DNA from: Dolomedes plantarius
Taxonomy: Eukaryota > Arthropoda > Arachnida > Araneae > Dolomedidae
Length of the DNA stretch: 64,000 bases
Reading direction: 5' to 3'
NCBI GenBank assembly: GCA_907164885.2
Contig: OU015498.1
Coordinates: 88,394,142-88,458,141 of the forward strand
Below the pieces are notes generated by a model. It had not been told where the DNA came from. It saw nothing but the letters and a program-made list of their open reading frames with translations, and did not search any database. Shown here piece by piece: positions 1 through 11,786 of this stretch. Positions within the stretch are counted from its first letter, which is position 1; each line of letters starts with the position of its first letter. The position numbers and the translations under genes are program-made.

Positions 1-16
1 TATACATACACACACA

Positions 17-1532
17 CACTACTTATCAAAAATTAAGGAAAAATCACAAAAAGAGGGATAACACGTTCAAAACTAGGCCAATCTGTTTAAAATTTGAATA
101 TATTGCTAAGTAAAAGGTGTTGAACAATACTACATTATGCAAAATAGTGGCGCTGCAGTCGGAATACGTCATTTGGGAGGAGCATATAAGTGCATGTCTC
201 AGAGCATGGCGACAATTGTCGCTGCGAGGCTGAGATTAGACATCTGGCATAGCCAAATTGTAACAATGACCCCCAGGCATCATTTGACCGAAGAACTGCG
301 ATGGCGAGCTATTGAGAGACTAGAGGCAGGAAAAAGTGAGACAGAAGTGGCCAGATGGCTAAATTTGAGTCCGTCTGTGGTTCATAGACTTTGGCAATAA
401 TTTCTAACCACGGATTCGGCATCCAGGAGGTTCAGCCAAGGACGGCCATACGCTACGACGAATGCCGATGACCGATATTTGTCATTATGCGCACGAAGGA
501 ATAGAACCGCAACTCCTTTCTGAACTCCGTCTGAACAGATCGTCGCTGCAAGCTCCGGAAGGTTGGTATCAACGTCAACCGTGCGTAGAAGGCTTCACTA
601 AGGTGGTCTTTTTGCGAGGCGACCAGCCATTTGCGTCCCGCTCACGTCACGCCATAGGCGGGAACGTTTGCAGTGGGCACGTCAACATGTCCACTGGACA
701 CGTGATCAATGGAGGGCTGTTCTCTTTACGAATGAGTCCAGGTTTAGCCTCCAAAGCGATAGTAGGCGTATTTTCATTTGGAGAGAACCTGGAACTCGTT
801 TACATCCATCACACATCCGTGAAAGAGATGCATACGGATCAGGCAGTGTCTTTGTTTGGGGTGGTATCTTTTTGGGTGGACACACAGACCTCCATGTCTT
901 TCCCCGTGGAAATGTGAATGCTCACACCTATAGAGATGACATCCTTGATGCTTATGTGCGCTCTTATGCCGGGGCAATAGGTGATGCTTTCGTGCTACAG
1001 GACGATAACGCGAGACCGCACAGGGCTCGCATCGTGGATGCTTATCTTGAGCAGGAAACAATTCAGTGCATGGAGTGGCCAGCTCGATCACCGGACCTGA
1101 ATCCTATCGATCATGTTTGGGACGCTTTAGGACGACGTATAGCTGCTCTCAATCCTCCTCCTAGGACCCTAGGTGGCCAGTACCCTAGCCACGCTTTCAA
1201 CTGCTTTGCAAGAGCAATGGATCTCACTTCCTACCGAACTCATAGACCACATAATTGACAGCATCACACATCGCTGTATGTACTGTATTGCTTCTCGGGG
1301 GGAATCATACGCCATATTAAAGGTACTTTTCCTATACCAAACTGACACATTCGATTTGTTCATTGTATACATATGCTAGTTTCTATAACACCATAATTGT
1401 CTGGCAATTTCTTTTTATGCTATTTTATACCTACCTATGTGTTGTATAATGTGTATAAGTTTCATTAAATTCTACGTGCAACTTTTTGAGTAATCGCTAT
1501 TTTTGGGACTTTTCCTTAATTTTTGATAACCA

Positions 1533-1535
<3 letters not shown>
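17..1535 (+). mobile_element. Tc1/mariner-like transposon, degenerate copy
   Basis: The two ends are inverted repeats beginning CACT(A/G)(C/G)TTATCAAAAATTAAGG; the right end ends in CAGTG followed by a TA tract. A transposase pseudogene on the + strand fills the interior. The right flank is (TA)n and the left flank is a CA-rich tract at the window edge, so the TA target duplication is clear only on the right. Confidence 0.85.
266..1379 (+). pseudogene. Tc1-like transposase, broken by stops and a frameshift
   Basis: This is a DDE/D transposase that would cut and paste the surrounding element in the nucleus. I take the ATG at 266 (MTPRHHLTEELRWR) as the start because it opens the N-terminal helix-turn-helix region. 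The frame is interrupted by stops at 398-400, about 521 and about 599. It continues through the catalytic region to about 1160, where a +1 shift is needed to reach the C-terminus, which ends at 1379. The first catalytic residue is changed (FTNESRF where the family has D). The second is present (QDDNARPH). The third is D instead of the usual Tc1 E (LNPIDHVWD), with 34 residues between the second and third. Two of the three catalytic positions therefore differ from the Tc1 norm, and the copy is certainly inactive. Confidence 0.85.
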
Positions 1536-1591
<56 letters not shown>

Positions 1592-1599
<8 letters not shown>

Positions 1600-1682
1600 C
1601 CTTAATGGCCGTTCGTACAAAGAGGGTATACAATTTCTCGTTCTAAAGAGGGAATCGGAAAAATGGGCCCAGTAAGCTAAAA
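1592..1682 (+). repeat. Right half of TTAA-type MITE with (TA)n core
   Basis: The segment from CCCCTTAATGGCCGTTC to GGGCCCAGTAAGCTAAAAG matches the right halves of the MITEs ending at 25663 and 60994 and, in reverse, the left half at 12941. It follows directly on the (TA)n tract at 1536-1597. The left half would lie outside the window, so the Tc1 element at 17-1535 probably landed in the (TA)n core of this MITE. The terminal TTAA is not preserved here. Confidence 0.7.
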
Positions 1683-2636
1683 GTACGAATCTAATTTGCT
1701 TGAGGTTTTGTGTGCTGCAGGTAAGGAAAAAATGAACAACTTTCCATCGTATAAAAATTCACGGTTGAAATGTTTAATAAATTGTATTTATTCTCTTTAA
1801 GTGTTCGCATGCGTAATTTATTTACTTTCTGCCACAGCTGGAGGCAGCAGAAATGTAAAGTATTTATTTTGGATAACATTCCTTTCAGTTTTATTAATAT
1901 GTGTTCGTCTTTAAATAGTTAAATTGGTCGATTTGATCTGAGTATTAACACTGGAATCAGAATCTAAATATTTCGCTTTATCGGAATGTATAAAATTTTA
2001 AGCTTTGCATCGCTTTGAAAATCAGTGGTCATTCCTAAAACTGAAAAGCTGATTATTATGAATATTTATTTCAACACATATTAGCACATTGGCTAAACTG
2101 TTGTGTCAGAAACGTAAACTAATTAGAAAAAAATGTCAACTTGTTTAAAAACTATTTCTGTATTACTGCGTTAAGAATTACTCTGTATGAGTTACTCTTA
2201 TCAAATTAGTAAAAGCTGCTCATGTTAGGGGATTTTCTTATAAAAGCTAGATCGAGATAAAACCAGAATTTTTAACTTTTTATTTCATTTAGTCTTCCCA
2301 AAGGTATGTACTAGAATCCACACCATTGTTGGGAACCGCATAAAGATGCATGTTGAACGTACTCAGAAAACTACGTAGACTACATTGCATAACGATTAAC
2401 AGAAATTCTTACTTAAGTTTCAGAAATCAGAAAGAACTTAATTTACGAAAAATATTAATTCTTCACAATTCATGACATCTATATTTCGGATTCTGATCGC
2501 AGCATGAGAATGTATGAGAGGCTCGCTTGTTCATGATCAAACGGCTTAAAAAAAAAAGGCGTTCCTATTAACAAGATTTAAAATAACGCGAAAAAAAATT
2601 AAAATCTGTAGACGCTACAGAATAAAAAAAATCAGG
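1683..2636. other. AT-rich stretch, nothing recognised
   Basis: Short ORFs only. I see no transposon ends, RNA gene or domain. Confidence 0.5.
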
Positions 2637-2961
2637 TAGTCTCTTCTAACAAAACTACTACGGGTTATTAACGTAGGATTACTTATCGTTGATGACCTAT
2701 TTTGTATGTATATATGTATGTATGTGTTATGTATATATGTATCTATATATATGCACGTATATATATAGATAATTTATGTATGTCAAAATTTTGACGCATT
2801 TTGGTACTTTTCTGTTTAACTGTTTACTGCTTGTCCAAGCGATACAGACTGGGTTTGGCGCGCTGCCAAAATTATAACTCGTGAGGTACGGACGGACGGT
2901 TTTAGCGTCTGGAATTTTCCTTTCCGGAGGACCGTTATGGAGGAACGTAATCCTACGTTAA
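2637..2961 (+). repeat. Dispersed repeat with TTAACGTAGGATTAC inverted ends
   Basis: TTAACGTAGGATTAC at 2668 and its complement GTAATCCTACGTTAA ending at 2961 form inverted ends. A TATG/TATA tract and a conserved block containing GGGTTTGGCGCGCTGCC lie between them. A second copy lies at 62319-62610. Similarity between the copies extends about 30 bp left of the TTAA, so the true left boundary is uncertain. TTAA ends suggest a piggyBac-type MITE; this is inference. Confidence 0.7.
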
Positions 2962-3708
2962 AATTGCGACCTAATTTGATGGATGATATATGCTAATGAT
3001 CCACGCAAAATTGAGAGCGTAGACTGTAGATTGTGATCTTTAATATAAGTAGAAAAATAACAGTTTGCTATTATATAAAGAGTTAAAAAGTATTCATCTT
3101 CTATCCTCTTATGGAAAAAATGCCGATGTATCGTTTATTTCTATTTAAAAAGCTTGGAATTCCTTTAAATCTAATATGAGATTTCTCTCCTTTCTCTTCA
3201 GACGGTTGCGTCTGGATAAAACATCTTATGCACAATCTCATACTACGTTTTGTAAATATGCTTAAAATGTTTAGAGCAACGATAATTAAACTCCAATTAA
3301 AGAAAGTTTTGAGTTAATTGCACCAAAATTGAAAATTTTCATTTTAGTTCAAATTAACAGGAAATTCGAAATATCGTGACTGCACCGTAGTTCTCACTAG
3401 GAAAATGAATAGAATGTACCATAAGAATTCCATGCCTGTGCACCCTTTTAAAATTTGACATTTTCTGGATTATATTTGACCAAACATGTGAGTTCATTAA
3501 AAAACTACGGAATTTGTTAATACTAAAAATTTTGATGCCTGGAAAATATCATTGAATAAATTTATAATAAATGACAAATATCGGCAACCTTCATTTTCTG
3601 CTCTTAGGGATAAAATCTTGATAAATAAATGGAAATGAGGGACTTTTGTAGTTTGTAGTTGAAGTATTTGTGAATAAATTGAAGACTAAAATCAGTAACA
3701 ATGACATA
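2962..3708. other. AT-rich stretch, nothing recognised
   Basis: No ORF of note, no inverted ends and no RNA-like fold seen. Confidence 0.5.
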
Positions 3709-4208
3709 CCATATTTACTCTTGTATAGGCCGCGTGGGTGTATAAGCCTCACCTGAATTTTGAGACAACATTTGGGGGAATTTTTTTTCTTCTGAATTCC
3801 GTTGTAGACTTAAAAGTAGCATCGTTCTGCGAAATGTAGCAATGACGTACATTCCTTAGAGTTCAATGCTCGCCTAACAATATCAGGTACAGCCTTAGCT
3901 GATGGTGGTGAAACTACAGTGTAAAAAAGATGATTATATATATACTAGTACACTTAGGAATTATTTCGCATGAAGACATCATCTGACAGTGTCAAATGAT
4001 GATGAATAGGTACATAAAACTATTTTAATCAAGTCTGAATGCAATAGGTTGTAAGGTATATCGATGCTAATATTTCATGATAGCAAACTGTTCTAAACTA
4101 AAAGGTGTTTACTTTATTTAATTTTAAAATTCCGTGTATAAGCCGTACCCTATTCTTCCGGCCTATTTTATGGAATTAAAAGTGCGGCCTATACACGCAT
4201 AAATACGG
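3709..4208. mobile_element. Non-autonomous MITE with CCATATTTACTC / CCGTATTTATGC ends
   Basis: The left end CCATATTTACTCTTGTATAG and the complement of the right end, CCGTATTTATGCGTGTATAG, are imperfect inverted repeats that both continue with GCCGC. TA flanks each end (3707-3708, 4209-4210), consistent with a TA target duplication. There is no coding capacity. Confidence 0.75.
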
Positions 4209-5740
4209 TAGCTTGCACGCAGTTAAAGATAATACCTGGTTAATCTGTCTTTATTGGAATTTATTGGAAGGTACTTGCCTTTGCACAAAAATTTAGAAGG
4301 AAAGAATGATCAAAATAAAATTAATCTGTTTATGAGTTTCTTAGGATATCAAATGATTATTCCAACATAGCATAGAAACTCTTACGGTAACAAAAAAAGG
4401 TCGGAACTTGGCGCAAAATCTGTTATTTTCGATATATGACCGTTAAAAATAAAGGCGTTTGCGAAAAGAAGAAAAAATATATAATATCTGACTTTTATTA
4501 GAGCACTGAGTTAGTTTATTTGCAGTTTTTTCATTTTTATATAATACAGTCCACATCAACCAAACTAAATTTCCCTATGGCGAATAGGAAATATTTGCTT
4601 TATTTAAAATATCCTTTGAGTTTTATCAACCACGTTCATCTTAAAATGTACAAATCTAATTTGCTGGAGGTTTCGCATTCTGCATAAAGGGAAAAAAAAT
4701 GAAACTCTTCAAATAGTTAAATCGGTCGATTTGATCAGTGTTATAACACAGATCGAAACGAAACTCTCCCAAAATTAAAAGTCCTATGGTCACAAAAGAA
4801 AAAAAATACATTTAACTCAGTTAAATATAGAAGCCTGTTTAAAATTTTAATATTAGTAATATGGCTGCGGTTTTCTGACTTGCGTGCTTAGAGTTTGTTA
4901 TTTTACTGATATGTACCTTAAATCTCAACTCTGTATTTATAATGTTCAAGTGCTTGGAATAAATGAAAATAAGCTACAAGAAAGATTTGATCGAAACGAA
5001 AATCAGTAAGAACATCATCGGAAATCTATCATTTGTGCTGTTGAAGTTAAGAAGTTTAACCTCTAGCATTCCCTCTCCCACTGGAAAGGTACTTAATAAC
5101 AGATTAAAAAATCGTTACTTCACTTAGATAAGGTTAGCTGTTTCAAGTAAAACTCCTTGCTGTTGAATAAAACAAATTTTATACTGTTAAAAAAAAACAT
5201 TACTTTGAAAAATCATCTAAGCTTTAAGCGAGCACCTGCAGATTCGAATTTTAACTCACTTGTAACAATGAATAAATAAATTACGCTAGTTTTTCACCCA
5301 CAAAAGAACCATCTTGACCAGAGTAGAAAGCAGCAAATTCTTTGCCCTTTGTAACTGCTTTGAGTGTTGATTCATTAATCTCTCATATGGACATCCAAAT
5401 CTGATTTCATCACGAACGAACCAGATACGATGTTTATCTCAAAATGTCAAGGTGCTATTTATTGTTCAATTAAAATATTTTTTTAAACACGACCACATGC
5501 TTGTTTGATGAAATGCGATAGCCTGAAATTAATTGCTTTCTGTATCACTATTTATAGTTCAAATCGATTTTTGCAGATAGATTTCACTGCAAGTTAACAT
5601 TAACATTTTGTCATTGGAAAAGACTGTTGCACTTCAAGCAAAGTAGATTTCAATTTCATGTTTTTTTAAATTTAATATTTTAAATATTTTTTAAAATCTA
5701 ACTAATTGCAGCTATTGTAGTATTATTACCCGTTATTATA
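4209..5740. other. AT-rich stretch, nothing recognised
   Basis: About 1.5 kb with only short ORFs and no element termini that I can identify. Confidence 0.5.
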
Positions 5741-6310
5741 CAGGGTAGTCATAAAAAAACTTTGCCGATATATGGACCCGTAGCGGCCGCTCCGTTAAAC
5801 CGATTAAGATGAGATTTCAGATATAATTCTTCAGAGGTACAAAAAAAAAAAGCTCTGCGAACGGTCAATAGAAACACGATCGGGACGCTAGTAGGAAATT
5901 TGCATATGACAAAGACAAGACACCAATCACTGATGACAACACAGATCGGAGAAAAGAAAAATTTTACTTGTATGACACATTTTCCACATAGGTGCCGTCA
6001 CAGGCCATTCGGAGAACTTTTTTTTGTACGTGCATAACGCGTCCGTTTTTTGTGATACACGCACCGTTCCAACGCTCTTTAGGGTTTTTGCATGCGCTGA
6101 GCATTTTGCGACGGGAAAAAGTGGGCGTTGCCATTCGAAAATTTCGAGTTTCTGTATCTATAACCGTAACCGTGAGCGCCACTTTGTTGCCGTTCACAGA
6201 ATCCCGAGCTCATAACTCTGAATAACTATATCTCAAATCTCATCTTGATCGGTTGAACAAAACGGCCGCTAGAGGTTCATATATCGGCAAAGTTTTTTAT
6301 GACCACCCTG
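5741..6310. mobile_element. Fold-back MITE with ~98-bp inverted repeats
   Basis: The ends CAGGGTAGTCATAAAAAAAC and (complement) CAGGGTGGTCATAAAAAACT open inverted repeats that can be followed for about 98 bp to a shared CAGAG. TA flanks both ends. The end sequence resembles that of the DD37D mariner-like element at 46355 (CAGGGTGGCTAATAAATAC), so a mariner/maT-type enzyme may have moved it (inference). Small ORFs inside show no recognisable domain. Confidence 0.8.
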
Positions 6311-6572
6311 TATATAGTAAATATGGCAATAAATATGGTAATAGATATTTGCAATATTTTCTCGTATGCCTTCGATCAATAAGTTTTGTGGAGCAGAAAC
6401 ATGCTGATCTGTTTCTGTTAAGATACATGCGAAGTGCAGAGGAGACGGTCTAATCGTAAGGGCCTGTTCACATATAATCCGTCAGCGTTATTCGAATTGG
6501 CGTATCTTAAACCAATCACAGACCTTAACAATTTTGTGGCTAATGTTTTGGAAGTTTGTAATTGGATAAATA

Positions 6573-7979
6573 CACTCTGTCACAAAAAAATATATGCACC
6601 CAGAAGAAAACGAGCTACTATCACGAAACTTAACATGTATGTAGTGTATGAGGAGATAAGCAAATGATTACAAATTCAGATGAACAGACAGTTTTATTAA
6701 GAAGATATGGCATGAAAAAGGTTACAAATCAGTAAGTAGTAAATCCACCTCTGGCAGCTATACAAGCCGAAATACGGTGTGTCATCGAATCAGTGAGGTC
6801 ACCTATGACCTCCTGCAGAAGATCATGCCATAATCTTTGCAACTGGGCAGGTAATTCACCAGTATTCTGGGACGGCTGCAGTTGCCTTCCAAGCACGTCC
6901 CAGACGTGCTCTATTGGCGAGAGGTCTAGTGACCTGGCAGGCCATGGGAGTACGTCATATCCTTGAAGACATTGTTGGGAGAGTCGCGCAGTATGTGGAC
7001 GGGCGTTGTCTTGCTGATAAATTGCACCTGGGTGACTTGATAGCATAGGCAGTACAACTGGCGTTAAAATCTCTTCCACGTAACTGCGTGATGTCAAAGT
7101 GCGTTGAAGGACGACTAGAGGTGATCGTGTGTCCCAACAAATCGCTCCCCACACTGTCACACCTTGTGAAATCGACGTATGCCTCTCGACAACAAATGTC
7201 GGATCGGACTGGTGGCCTGGCCGCCTCCACACGCGTATGCGCTGGTCATCAGCATTGAGACTGAATCGGGATTCATCGCTGAAGATCACACGCCTCCAGT
7301 CGGTCACACTCCAGCTTGCCCGAGGTCGGCAAAAGTCCAATCGACACTGCCTATGATGTGGGGTCAGTGGTAGGCGTCTCAATGGACTTTGGCCAGTCGT
7401 CTCCGAATGGTTTTCCTTGATACCACCGGATGTCTGGAAGGTGGTAAATGGCTTCGAACCGATTCTAGCGACGCTGTTGGTGCAGACGTGGCCCCTCTTA
7501 TGATTGCGCGATCCTCGCGCGCATTTGTGCTCCTGGGACGCCCTGATCCTCCGCGACGGTAGACTATCCCTTCCGTGATCCATTGTTGCCAACACCGAGC
7601 AACTACCATATCGCTCCGACCGAGTTGGCGGCCGATACGCCTGTTCGACCGACCTGCTTCTCTGAGGCCTACTATACGTCTCCTGTCAAAACCCGACAAT
7701 TGTTTGTACTGTCGCCGGTTACGTCTCAGAGGCATCTCTAGTCACAATTCCGTCCTTCCAAGTCGACAGACTTGTTTGAATAACCCTATGGCACGAGCAA
7801 TCATGCTTTTAAACTCTCCCAGCTGCGCATCTCATATGCGCATAGTGCGCTTACCCTTGTCTCATTGGCGTCGAAATTTTAATCATTTGCATATCTTTTA
7901 CCAGACTACATTCCTGCCAAGTTTCGTGATAGTAGCTTTATTTCTTCTGGGTGTATATATATATTTTTGTGACAGAGTG
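6573..7979 (-). mobile_element. Tc1-like transposon with long inverted repeats
   Basis: The ends CACTCTGTCACAAAAA are inverted repeats whose similarity continues for roughly 65-70 bp (CACCCAGAAGAAA, GCTACTATCACGAAACTT in both). TA lies outside both ends. The transposase is read on the minus strand. Confidence 0.9.
6729..7735 (-). pseudogene. Tc1-like transposase, one frameshift
   Basis: This DDE transposase is split into an N-terminal frame (7379-7735, MPLRRNRRQYKQLSGFD, with helix-turn-helix and the GSGRPRS linker) and a C-terminal frame that ends at 6729 (ARGGFTTY). The frame change falls near 7380-7400. The catalytic residues are present: [15 protein letters not shown] and LSPIEHVWD. Only 32 residues separate the second D from the E, against 34 in classical Tc1, which places it in the Tc1 group carrying a shorter catalytic loop. 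The rest looks well preserved, so decay is limited to the frameshift. The start is the first Met of the conserved N-terminus. Confidence 0.85.
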
Positions 7980-8035
7980 TATATTTCAATACGAGTTACG
8001 CTAACGCTGACGGATTCTACGCGAACAGGCCCTAA

Positions 8036-8903
8036 CGGTAAGTCCAGTGCGCATGCGCTATATATTAAATTAGGACTCGCATCCCTGTACGTCCTGATCC
8101 TGTAGAGATCTAACTAAATTTTAAATAAAATTAATATTAAAGAACTCTGATAAGAGATCTGTTTTCGTTAACTAAAAAGAAATTACCCATTTCTAAGGGA
8201 CCATTATCTGATTAGAATAGTTAAGTTTAATGTAAACCATAGAAAGCGATACCTTTTAGAGATATTAAGGATTGATTTGCCATGATAAATGATCACTCTT
8301 GAATGATTTAATGACCACACATAAACACGATGATTATGATCTGAAAAGGCATGATTCCGTTCCCAATGAAAGCAGGTTCTTGAGAGTACTTTTTTTGGTC
8401 AAAAAGTGAGCGTTATACACTAAGTAACAATACGGGTTACTATATCGTGATATTTTTTCTGATTTTAAGCTGATTTTGAAACATAAGCTGTTTTTACTTT
8501 GAACTTTTTGTCTAATGCGAGCCGCAATATCGAATATGTACATATGTTACAGTTCTTTAACGGTAAATCCGAGTACCTTGCACAAATGTCCTACTGAACT
8601 TCCGCAAACGTCATCAAACAGTCTGAAGTATGGTAAAATTTCATATTCCTTACCTGCACAAATATTACAGTCTCGAGGTTTGGGAGCAATTAAAGCTTAT
8701 AAGAAATGAACAACTTAATTAGTCTAGACACTGAGTGGCCGAAGTCCACGGTTAAAAAATTAGAATAAAACTTCAACAAACAAAACTAAAGTTCATTTGC
8801 TGCTGAACTTGAGTGTTCAACTAGGCATGCGAGCTTAAGTAAAGCAATGCAGCTGGATCACCAAGATATCCCTACGCAGAGCTCACTCTACTTAACACCT
8901 TAA
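8036..8903. other. AT-rich stretch, nothing recognised
   Basis: Short ORFs of 64-69 codons only, no domain and no element ends. Confidence 0.5.
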
Positions 8904-9596
8904 TCTATATATATAAAAGAGTTCCGTAACTGACTGACTCACTGACTGACATACAACGCACAGACCAAACCGCTGGACCAAAAGGGCTGAAATTTTGCAT
9001 GGCGATTCTTCTTATGGTGTAGGGGTGCACTAAGAAAGATTTTTCAAAATTCTTCTTAGATTTTTTAAAAATTAAATTTTTAAGCTGTTTTAGTAACTTT
9101 TTTAAAGTTTTCATGTAAAATAATAATTTGAGGGTTATAAAATTTATACCACGAGAAAGATCATAAAAATTCCTTTAAAATAAAATCTTTTTCGAATCTT
9201 TACCTCTTTTCTGATTTTTGGTGAATTTTTAAATATTCATTTTTAGAAGTTAATTTATTAAATGCTGATCACGTGATTTCTTTTTCTGGTACTTTAAATA
9301 AATTTATTGTCACGTGCATAACATCTAAATAGACAAAAAAAAATTTTTTTTTCTTGCTAATGTGGCAGACGATTGGATACTATCGAAAAAATTATTAAAA
9401 TACAGTAAAAGATATGTTCCTCAAACTGTACTATATTAACTGTACTATATTCTTTAGTATGTCTTATTAGATTTAATTTCAATATTTTCTTCTACATTAT
9501 TTTGTCTATAAAGATATCCCTTACGATTTTTTTATAAATGTATATATATATATATATTTTTTTTTTACATCAATTGTATACATTGATCGTCGTATT

Positions 9597-9651
<55 letters not shown>

Positions 9652-9727
9652 ACATTAATTGCATACATTGACCGTTGTAGTATTTAACTTGAATGTACTC
9701 CGTAGCGAAGTGCGGGTTTCCAGCTAG
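8904..9727 (+). mobile_element. Helitron A, non-autonomous
   Basis: It starts TCTATATATATAAAAG after an A, passes through a (CTGA)n-like stretch and a conserved AAGGGCTGAAATTTTGCATG block, and ends CCAGCTAG before a T. A small hairpin built from CCGTAGCGAAGTGCGG lies 10-12 nt before the CTAG end. A-T insertion, a TC start and a hairpin plus CTAG end are Helitron hallmarks. Other copies lie at 36003-36805, 47754-48538 and 63163-63980. No Rep/helicase coding is present. Confidence 0.8.
9599..9648. repeat. (TA)n microsatellite inside Helitron A
   Basis: A pure TA run near the 3' part of the Helitron. The other copies also carry TA runs at this position, with different lengths. Confidence 0.95.
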
Positions 9728-10319
9728 TATTAGATAAAAGTTTCTACCCCTGTGCACTGACTTCCGATAACTAATCTCTCCACGTGAACCCATGCTCTCC
9801 TCTATAACTCGCTCATTGAGGGCTAGACTGGCTTTTCGAGGTTACTGAGACGATAGTCAGCATCGTAAGTCAAGCATGGGCCTATCTGATCTCTAAAACA
9901 GGAAAACCCACCTCTTCCTCCTATAAATATCTCATTCCCTGCTTATGTCGTATTATATAATTTCATGACGTAAAAGTGATCGGTAATGGATATCCAAATT
10001 TTTAATTCGTTAGTTATTAATTGTAATTATTAACAATTTATGTAAGAGATCGAAAATAGCTGAATTTTAATGGTGTTTGAATTTGGCTGATTATTTTTTT
10101 TTTTTCTAATTCCGGTGAGAAGAACGTAGCGTTTGCGAGAAAAAAAACGCAAGCAGAATTGACAATCGGATAAATAAGTAATTGAAACGACAAAGAAGCG
10201 GAATACTTCACAGTTCTTCTAATCTTTCTTTTACAATTGAAGTTGAAAAATCTATGCAGTGATTGTTTTGTTGTTGTACCGAATACCCCTGGCCGGAAAT
10301 ACCAGACCAGGTCCATATA
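9728..10319. other. No gene recognised
   Basis: A minus-strand 92-codon ORF (10038-10316) shows no recognisable domain and abuts a SINE. I do not call it a gene. Confidence 0.5.
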
Positions 10320-10610
10320 GGCACTGCCGGGCTCAGTAGTGCGGTTCCGGTTTTATAATAGCATCACAAGGGTCTGAGTCGGACTTGGGTAGGTGCCACC
10401 TCAATTTTGACCGAACACCCCCAAGCGGTGACATCTTGGGGATCGTACCTTCCCCACCCACTGACCTCATAGAAGGATTTTACGATCTACGGATTTAACG
10501 TTCCCACATCCGGAATAGACACGAGAGTATTTAACGACGCTTGTCGGGATTCGATCCGAGCACCGTCAGTGCCGAAAGCCGGCGCGCTACCGATAGGCTA
10601 CCTCTGGCCC
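10320..10610 (-). mobile_element. tRNA-derived SINE
   Basis: On the minus strand it begins GGGCCAGAGGTAGCCTATCG, with a box A-like TAGCCTATCGG and a box B-like GGATCGAATCCC downstream, spaced as in a tRNA head. A non-tRNA body of about 210 bp follows. It is markedly GC-richer than its surroundings. Confidence 0.75.
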
Positions 10611-10878
10611 GATTGTTTTGAAAGCCTCACTAACCATTATACATTTGATGAGGTGAAAGTGTTGTTTAGATCTTTAGGGGTATTTCAAAGTATGACATGC
10701 AGGACTTGAAAGGTTGACTAATGAATTTACGTTTAATATCGAGGAATACTATCAAAGATACTAGACACACCACAGATCTTTTCGGTTATAAGTATATATG
10801 CCTCCATCTTGCCCAGCATTCTGTAAACCGTTTTCCCTGATGGTTCTTTCCAATGCGGGTTGATGACTGCACACCGGT

Positions 10879-10883
<5 letters not shown>

Positions 10884-10962
<79 letters not shown>
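10884..10962. repeat. (TA)n microsatellite at the head of Helitron C copy 1
   Basis: About 79 bp of pure TA immediately before ATAAAACGCGTAGGTATGC. Confidence 0.95.
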
Positions 10963-10967
<5 letters not shown>

Positions 10968-11786
10968 GCGTAGGTATGCGGCACAAAAATAGACGATATT
11001 TCTACACTCCGAATGGCAACGGCTGCAACAATCAGATGTAAACATTGGCGGCGCAATTTGCAACCGCGTGTCAACATGGGTTTACGCATTGAAATCAGGA
11101 ATGCTCGAAAGCGAGCTGCACGATCAAGTAAAAATTGGGAACAGTCTCAAGAAAGAAAGCAAAGAATAAATAATTCATTAAGAGAGCGTTAAAGAGAGAG
11201 CATAAATTATCACGAGGTTAGGCTTAACCGTCACCGGCATAGCAACCGACAGCCAGTAATAATTTTCTACACTTTTTTCAGTACTTGCTGAATTTTTACT
11301 CCATTTTATAAGTGAAGAAATTTTCCCAACAATTTATTGTTTGATATGATTAAGTATAAATTTCTGAATTGTGAACAATAGTACGTACAGAGAATGATGT
11401 AATCCACACTATATTTTAATACTTGCTGAATTTTTATTCCGTTTTTTAAGTGAAAAAATTTTTCCCAACAATTTCTTATTTGATGTAATGATAAAGTGTA
11501 GATATCTTAATATTGAAAAATAGTACATACAGAGAGGGGTGTAATTTTTAAAATCATTGGTGTTTGGTTTCTCAGTCTTATCTTTAACTCTGTTCTGAAG
11601 TAATGGAAATTCATATTTTTTAATCACGATGTTTTTGAATCAGCCTTATGGAGAATACCCCTTAACAACGTATATTTATGATGACAGGTAATGGTAACAG
11701 TCCTTACATATGCTACTTTCCATTGAGTTGATTTGTAAAAGAAAATATAAAACTAAAAGCGACCATGCTAGTCGCGCAGCGGCTAG
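10963..11786 (+). mobile_element. Helitron C, copy 1
   Basis: It opens with ACGCGTAGGTATGC and CCGAATGGCAACG, and ends with the hairpin GCGAC-CATGCTA-GTCGC followed 11 nt later by CTAG. Inside are two imperfect copies of a ~140-bp unit (around 11270-11410 and 11410-11545) containing TTGCTGAATTTTTA and CAGAGAG. The true 5' end is blurred by the (TA)n tract. Non-autonomous. Confidence 0.75.

Larger units (their letters stand above)
6460..8032. mobile_element. Harbinger-type MITE split by a Tc1 element
   Basis: GGGCCTGTTCACATATAATC at 6460 and the complement of the sequence ending at 8032 (GGGCCTGTTCGCGTAGAATC) are inverted ends. Both continue with CGTCAGCGTTA. The 3-bp flanks are TAA on both sides (6457-6459, 8033-8035), as expected for PIF/Harbinger. 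Without the Tc1 insertion at 6573-7979 the MITE is only about 165 bp. Confidence 0.8.

Noticed and set aside
5964..6225. Overlapping ORFs inside the fold-back MITE
   Set aside because: Short, on both strands, without domain; the region is explained by a non-coding MITE.
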